Of a stretch of 10,598 nt of DNA, positions 6,671 through 10,598 are shown in pieces. A program made the translations under genes and the position numbers. The stretch spans positions 1 through 10,598 of the forward strand of contig CAYOVP010000065.1 in NCBI GenBank assembly GCA_964407495.1, given 5' to 3'. This DNA comes from JAJRZX01 sp964407495 (lineage in GTDB: Bacteria; Desulfobacterota; GWC2-55-46; JADFVP01). How positions within the stretch are numbered: the stretch's first letter is position 1; every line of letters begins with the position of its first letter. The notes beneath the pieces were generated by a model. The model searched no databases and had not been told where the DNA came from. It was given only the letters and a program-made list of their open reading frames with translations.

Positions 6671-8593
6671 ATGCTTGAGACCATACGAAAAAGCACCAAG
6701 TCCACCTACATCCTTCTGCTCTTCGGGGCCATCATTCTCGTCTTCATCTTCTGGGGCATAGGCCCTGGCGGAAGGGGGCGCACCACCAATGCCGTTGCCA
6801 CTGTGAACGGTGAGCCAATAAGCGTTCGAGACTACCTCGCCCTTCACAAGAGGCTTACGGATTATTACCGGAGCGTCCTGAAGGACAAGTATACACCACA
6901 GGTAGAGAAAGAACTGGACCTCAAGAGGAGCGCTGTCTCCATGCTCATAGACAGGCAACTCGCCGTGGAGGCGGCAGATGACATGGGCATATCCGTATCC
7001 ACCAAAGAGGTCCAGGATGCGATTGCCGATGTGGAGGCATTCCAGAAAGACGGCGTCTTTGACAAGGACAGGTACTTCAGGGCCCTCAAGTCCGAGCGCA
7101 TCAAGCCCACGGACTATGAGAACGATGTAAAGAGAGATCTCCTCGTGGAGAAGGTGAGGGCCGCTGTCATAAAGGACGTACGGGTGACAGATGAGGACAT
7201 AAAAAAGGCCTATCTCAAGGAGAACAGGAAGATAGACCTCGCCTACGTAGGCATAAGCGCCTCGTCAAAGAAGGACTCCGTAAAGGTTACTGACGATGAG
7301 GCCAAGAAGTATCTCATGGCCAACTCCACGGACTTTGTCATACCCGCAAAGGTCAAGGCCGTCTATGCCTATGCCGATTACGGCGCTTTTTCGAAACTGG
7401 CCAAGTTCACCAATGAGGACGTAAAGAAGTATTACGAAGAACACAAGGACCGCTTCACAGAGCCGGAGAAGATAGAGGCAAGACATATTCTCATACGCCC
7501 GAGCAGGAAGAACAAGGACAAGGAAGCGGCCAGAAAGGCCGCCAGGACCAAGGCAGAGTCCATACTCAAGCGCTTGAGGGGAGGGGCCAGTTTCGCGACG
7601 CTTGCCAGGAGGTACTCGCAGGACCCTGGCTCTGCGAAGAAGGGCGGAGACCTGGGGTGGTTCCCAAGGGGGGTGATGATGAAGGCCTTCGAGGACGCCG
7701 CCTTTGCGCTGAAGGTGGGCGAGATAAGCGATATAGTGGAGACGCCCTTTGGTTTTCATATCATCAAGGTGGAGGACAGAAGACCCGCAAAGGTCAAGAC
7801 CCTGTTCAAGGCACGGGCGGAGATATTGAACGCCCTCTCCAGCAAGGCCTCGCGGGAGAGGGCCCTCAAGGCCATAGAGTCGCTGAAGGAAGAGTTCAGG
7901 AAGGCCAAGGATACCAAGGCCCTGAAGGAGGCTGTGAAGAAGATACCCGGCGTCACCATCAAGGAGACCGCTCTCTTCGATTCCAAGCACTTTGACGCCA
8001 CCCTTGCCGTCATACCCAGGGTCAAGGATTCGCTCTTTCTCATGAACGAGGGCGAGGTCACAGAGCCGCTGAAGACCTACAAGGGCGTGTATCTCGTGAA
8101 GGTCGTAAAGAGGGTGGAGGCGAGGATACCAGAGTATGCAGAGGTCAAGGACGAGGTGCTCAAGACCCTGAGGGCAAAGAACGCCGAACGTGCGGCCAGG
8201 AAAGAGGCCGAGGACGTCTTGAAGGCCCTGAAGGGGGGAGAAAAACTCGATAAAGCGGCCAGTGACAAGGGGCTCGAGGTCAAGAGCACAGGGTACTTCT
8301 CCTTGGGAGACGGTTTCATACCCAGGATGGGGGTACCGGTGCGTAACTATACGGATCTCTTCGACCTTGATGAGAAACACCCCCTGTATGAGAAGGTAAT
8401 CTCCTCTGGCGGGAGGTTCTTTGTCGTGAGATGGAAGGGGGCCAGGGAGGCCGACCTTTCTGGACTGAGTGAGGAAGTGAGAGACAGCCTTGCCAAGAGA
8501 CTAAAGTCCGAGAAGGAAGAAAAAGCGCTCAACGACTGGCTCGTCTCTCTCAGGAAGAAGGCCAGGATACAGGTCTATGAAGACCGCATGTAG
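6671..8593 (+). CDS. Membrane-anchored SurA/PpiD-type peptidyl-prolyl cis-trans isomerase
   Basis: This 640-residue periplasmic folding factor probably assists newly exported envelope and outer-membrane proteins. An N-terminal basic tail and one membrane segment (about residues 11-31, YILLLFGAIILVFIFWGIG) anchor it, as in PpiD. A SurA-N-like helical chaperone region covers about 40-200, beginning with VATVNGEPISVRDYL. A canonical parvulin (PpiC) domain covers about 268-370, from EARHILIRPS through FATLARRYSQDPGSAKKGGD and LGWFPRG to ETPFGFHIIKVEDRR. The C-terminal 270 residues are Lys/Glu-rich and resemble a second, degenerate PPIase plus helices. The frame is open from a GTG at 6623, but I chose the ATG at 6671 because AGGGGAGGA precedes it (spacing about 12, rather long) and the basic-then-hydrophobic N-terminus matches the family. 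It is divergent from mreB and 60 bases upstream of proS. I give no symbol because ppiD and surA labels are both used for such proteins. Confidence 0.92.
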   Translation: MLETIRKSTKSTYILLLFGAIILVFIFWGIGPGGRGRTTNAVATVNGEPISVRDYLALHKRLTDYYRSVLKDKYTPQVEKELDLKRSAVSMLIDRQLAVEAADDMGISVSTKEVQDAIADVEAFQKDGVFDKDRYFRALKSERIKPTDYENDVKRDLLVEKVRAAVIKDVRVTDEDIKKAYLKENRKIDLAYVGISASSKKDSVKVTDDEAKKYLMANSTDFVIPAKVKAVYAYADYGAFSKLAKFTNEDVKKYYEEHKDRFTEPEKIEARHILIRPSRKNKDKEAARKAARTKAESILKRLRGGASFATLARRYSQDPGSAKKGGDLGWFPRGVMMKAFEDAAFALKVGEISDIVETPFGFHIIKVEDRRPAKVKTLFKARAEILNALSSKASRERALKAIESLKEEFRKAKDTKALKEAVKKIPGVTIKETALFDSKHFDATLAVIPRVKDSLFLMNEGEVTEPLKTYKGVYLVKVVKRVEARIPEYAEVKDEVLKTLRAKNAERAARKEAEDVLKALKGGEKLDKAASDKGLEVKSTGYFSLGDGFIPRMGVPVRNYTDLFDLDEKHPLYEKVISSGGRFFVVRWKGAREADLSGLSEEVRDSLAKRLKSEKEEKALNDWLVSLRKKARIQVYEDRM

Positions 8594-8606
8594 GGAGTAC
8601 AATCAG

Positions 8607-8640
8607 TCCCCGGGCCCGTACCCCATGCCCGCCAGGGGGA
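8607..8640 (+). promoter_or_regulatory. Possible RNA hairpin before proS
   Basis: TCCCCGGGC (8607-8615) can pair with GCCC (8627-8630) and GGGGA (8636-8640), leaving a five-base bulge. The stem lies 13 bases before the proS start and just ahead of its AGGA ribosome-binding site. It lacks a U-run, so it is not a standard terminator. It might modulate proS translation or simply reflect the high local GC. Confidence 0.25.
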
Positions 8641-8653
8641 GTCAGGACAGGTA

Positions 8654-10384
8654 ATGCGATACTCCAGGATGCTCCTTCCTACCTTGAAGGAGTCGCCGGC
8701 AGATGCCGAGGTGCTGAGCCAGCGCCTCATGATGCGCGCCGGCATGATAAAGAAAGTTGCCGCAGGCATATACGAGATTCTTCCCCTTGGCACGCGTGTA
8801 CTGCGCAAGGTGGAGACCATCGTGCGCCAGGAGATGGACCGGGCCGGCGCCCAGGAAGTGAGCCTTCCCATAGTTATCCCTGCCGAACTCTGGATGGAGA
8901 GCGGGAGGTGGGATAAGTACGGTCCCGAACTCCTGCGCTTCAGGGACCGACACCAGAGGGAATTCTGCATGGGCCCCACCCACGAGGAGGTCATCACAGA
9001 CCTTGTGCGCGGCACGGTTCGCTCATACCGCCAACTGCCCATAAACCTCTACCAGATAAAGACGAAGTTCCGCGACGAGATACGCCCCCGCTTCGGTCTC
9101 ATGCGCGCTCGTGAGTTCGTCATGAAGGACGCCTATTCCTTTCATGCCGACGAGGAGAGCGCTGAGCGCGAGTACGAGAACATGCTCGCCGCATACACCC
9201 GTATCTTCGAGAGGTGCGGCCTGGAGTTTCGCGCAGTGGAGGCCGAGTCCGGGGCCATTGGCGGGAGTTTTTCCCACGAATTCATGGTCCTTGCCGAGAC
9301 GGGCGAGGACGAGGTCGCGGCCTGCGACACCTGCGGGTACGCGGCCAATGTGGAGAGGGCCGAGGTGCGCCCGCCTGCGAAGATGTCCCCGGTAACCCAG
9401 GGTGTCGAGGCCGGCCAGCCGCAGAGGGTACGCACCCCTGGCAAGAAGACGGTGGAAGAGGTCAGCGCCTTTCTCGGTGTCAGGCCCTCGGTGCTCATCA
9501 AGACCCTCGTCTACGAGACAGACAAGGGCCCAGTGGTAGCCCTTGTCCGTGGAGACCTGGATATCAATGAGATGAAACTCGCAAGGGCACTCGGCGTCTC
9601 CGAGGTCCGTCTTGCCGACGAGGATACGGTGAGGAGCGTTACAGGGGCGCCGTCGGGCTTTGCCGGGCCAGTGGGGCTGAAGGGCCCCATATATGCGGAT
9701 TACAGCGTCCTCTCGATCTCCTCTGGCGTAACAGGGGCCAACGAACCAGATGCCCACCTGCGGAACGTGGTGCCTGGACGCGACTTCGAGGCGAGGTACA
9801 CGGATATTGCCTTTGCCAGGACAGGGGACGGATGCCCGCGCTGCGAGGGCGCCCTGGTGCTCAGGCGTGGAATAGAGGTGGGCCATGTCTTCAAACTGGG
9901 CACAAAGTACAGCGAGGCAATGGGGGCCGTCTTTCTCGATGCAGATGGAAAGGAGCGGCCCATGATCATGGGGTGCTACGGCATAGGCATAGGCAGAACC
10001 GCCGCTGCCTCCATAGAGCAGAACCATGATGATTCCGGCATCATCTGGCCCACGGGCCTTGCGCCCTTTGGTGTGGAAGTGCTCGTGGTGAATGCAAGGA
10101 GCGGGCCCGCGATGGAGGCCGCCGTAGAGATATACGAGGAACTCAAAGGCCTTGGAGTGGAAGTGCTCTTTGACGACCGCGACATCCGCGCAGGCATAAA
10201 ATTCAAGGACGCAGACCTGCTCGGCATTCCGCTTCGCCTTACCATAGGAGAGAGAAACCTCGAAAAAGGCCTCGTGGAGATAAAGACGAGGGCGAGCGGT
10301 GAGGAGCGCACCGTGGGAAGAGAAGAGGCCGCGGTGGAGGCAGTAAGGCTCCTTGGGGAACTCGCCGGGCAGGGGAAGGGCTGA
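8654..10384 (+). CDS. proS: Prolyl-tRNA synthetase (bacterial type with editing insertion)
   Basis: This cytoplasmic class II synthetase charges tRNA-Pro with proline. At 576 residues it has the usual length of the bacterial (ProS type 1) form. Class II motif 1 lies around GIYEILPLGTRVLRKVE (38-54), and GPTHEEVITDL (107-117) is the substrate loop. Motif 2 is FRDEIRPRFGLMRAREFVMKDAYSFH, within 139-164, and motif 3 is MGCYGIGIGRTAAASIEQ (439-456). The editing (INS/YbaK-like) domain sits between motifs 2 and 3, at about 225-390. K283 in VLIKTL probably matches the lysine needed for clearing Ala-tRNA-Pro in the E. coli enzyme. The anticodon-binding domain begins around 470 (APFGVEVLVVNA). Two CxxC pairs, C224/C227 and C394/C397, flank the insertion and could hold a metal. 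The ATG at 8654 has AGGA six bases ahead. It is probably co-transcribed with the upstream chaperone gene; no terminator separates them. Confidence 0.98.
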   Translation: MRYSRMLLPTLKESPADAEVLSQRLMMRAGMIKKVAAGIYEILPLGTRVLRKVETIVRQEMDRAGAQEVSLPIVIPAELWMESGRWDKYGPELLRFRDRHQREFCMGPTHEEVITDLVRGTVRSYRQLPINLYQIKTKFRDEIRPRFGLMRAREFVMKDAYSFHADEESAEREYENMLAAYTRIFERCGLEFRAVEAESGAIGGSFSHEFMVLAETGEDEVAACDTCGYAANVERAEVRPPAKMSPVTQGVEAGQPQRVRTPGKKTVEEVSAFLGVRPSVLIKTLVYETDKGPVVALVRGDLDINEMKLARALGVSEVRLADEDTVRSVTGAPSGFAGPVGLKGPIYADYSVLSISSGVTGANEPDAHLRNVVPGRDFEARYTDIAFARTGDGCPRCEGALVLRRGIEVGHVFKLGTKYSEAMGAVFLDADGKERPMIMGCYGIGIGRTAAASIEQNHDDSGIIWPTGLAPFGVEVLVVNARSGPAMEAAVEIYEELKGLGVEVLFDDRDIRAGIKFKDADLLGIPLRLTIGERNLEKGLVEIKTRASGEERTVGREEAAVEAVRLLGELAGQGKG

Positions 10385-10426
10385 ACGAGCGGATACTTGC
10401 GGGGTAGGCCGAAAAAACAAGAGCAG

Positions 10427-10453
10427 GGAAGGTCGGATTCACCTAGACCTTCC
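10427..10453. repeat. Inverted repeat downstream of proS
   Basis: A perfect eight-base inverted repeat, GGAAGGTC (10427-10434) and GACCTTCC (10446-10453), has an 11-base loop. It lies 43 bases after the proS stop codon. No U-run follows in the rightward direction, so it is not a classical intrinsic terminator, though it could be a transcript 3'-end or pausing stem. Confidence 0.5.
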
Positions 10454-10478
10454 GGCGCCGCATCGATTAGGTAAGAAG

Positions 10479-10539
10479 GGAACCGCCTTTTTCCTCTCAA
10501 GTCTCTGAATAGTTGAGGGACGGATATTTCAGCGGTTCC
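10479..10539. repeat. Nested inverted repeats (long stem-loop) near the right end
   Basis: GGAACCGC (10479-10486) pairs perfectly with GCGGTTCC (10532-10539), extendable by a G-U and an A-U pair outward. Inside it, CTCTCAA (10494-10500) pairs with TTGAGGG (10513-10519) with one G-U pair and a 12-base loop. Together they predict a two-tier stem-loop of about 61 bases. It could be part of an untranslated leader, a small RNA or a short dispersed repeat. The 10385-10598 stretch around it contains no open frame that I can support. Confidence 0.45.
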
Positions 10540-10598
10540 TTGACAAGATACTAAAGAATCGGCCCCTGGACCGAAAAAGTAAGCGAGGCCGGAGGGTA

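Noticed and set aside
7265..8380. A 371-codon minus-strand frame opposite the SurA/PpiD-like gene
   Set aside because: It is opposite a gene with a clear parvulin domain and has no motif or plausible ribosome-binding site of its own.
9023..10420. A 465-codon open frame on the minus strand opposite proS
   Set aside because: It lies entirely opposite a complete ProRS and its composition is that of a reverse-complement shadow.
10386..10508. A roughly 40-codon open frame after proS in another frame
   Set aside because: It has no plausible start codon with a ribosome-binding site and the translation matches no family I recognise. It also overlaps the inverted repeats.
10540..10545. A perfect TTGACA that might be a -35 box for a gene to the right
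   Set aside because: No acceptable -10 hexamer is found 15-19 bases downstream; that stretch is GC-rich.
10409..10578. CCGAAAAA occurring twice (10409-10416 and 10571-10578) as a possible direct repeat or attachment site
   Set aside because: Eight bases with weak flanking similarity is easily chance, and there is no integrase or other mobile gene nearby.

Overview
The window is a compact block of bacterial housekeeping genes and looks chromosomal. It holds two divergent operons that share one promoter region. The organism is probably a Gram-negative (two-membrane) rod. It has a complete MreBCD/PBP2/RodA elongation set, a membrane-anchored SurA/PpiD-like periplasmic chaperone and a bacterial-type prolyl-tRNA synthetase with an inserted editing domain. 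The gene order and the N-terminus of the chaperone recall Desulfobacterota (Deltaproteobacteria) and Nitrospirota-like lineages, but this placement is inference. Codon use is moderately GC-rich, with frequent AGG (Arg) and ATA (Ile).

The left operon (1-6486, minus strand) reads mreB, mreC, mreD, mrdA (PBP2), rodA, pgpA, pncC/cinA-C. A good sigma70-type promoter lies just upstream of mreB, about 24 bases from its start codon. The genes are tightly packed. mrdA/rodA and pgpA/pncC overlap by four bases (ATGA), mreC/mreD and mreD/mrdA are 8-9 bases apart, and rodA/pgpA are 49 bases apart. The only larger gap is mreB-mreC (107 bases). It carries a strong GC-rich hairpin starting one base after the mreB stop codon, a plausible device for making more MreB than MreC/D. 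The first five genes build the lateral cell wall: the MreB filament, its membrane linkers MreC and MreD, the transpeptidase PBP2 and the glycosyltransferase RodA. pgpA makes phosphatidylglycerol and pncC recycles nicotinamide mononucleotide.

The divergent region (6487-6670) holds the mreB promoter, a weaker candidate promoter for the rightward genes and a small palindrome. The right operon (6671-10384, plus strand) has a SurA/PpiD-type peptidyl-prolyl isomerase and proS, 60 bases apart.

The last 214 bases (10385-10598) contain no convincing gene but have at least two inverted repeats and end in a ribosome-binding-site-like GGAGG. This could be a leader or small RNA for whatever follows. I found no mobile element, CRISPR array, tRNA, rRNA or defence gene. 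Apart from the hairpin elements and the unexplained right end, this is an ordinary region, and I do not see a new biological system in it.
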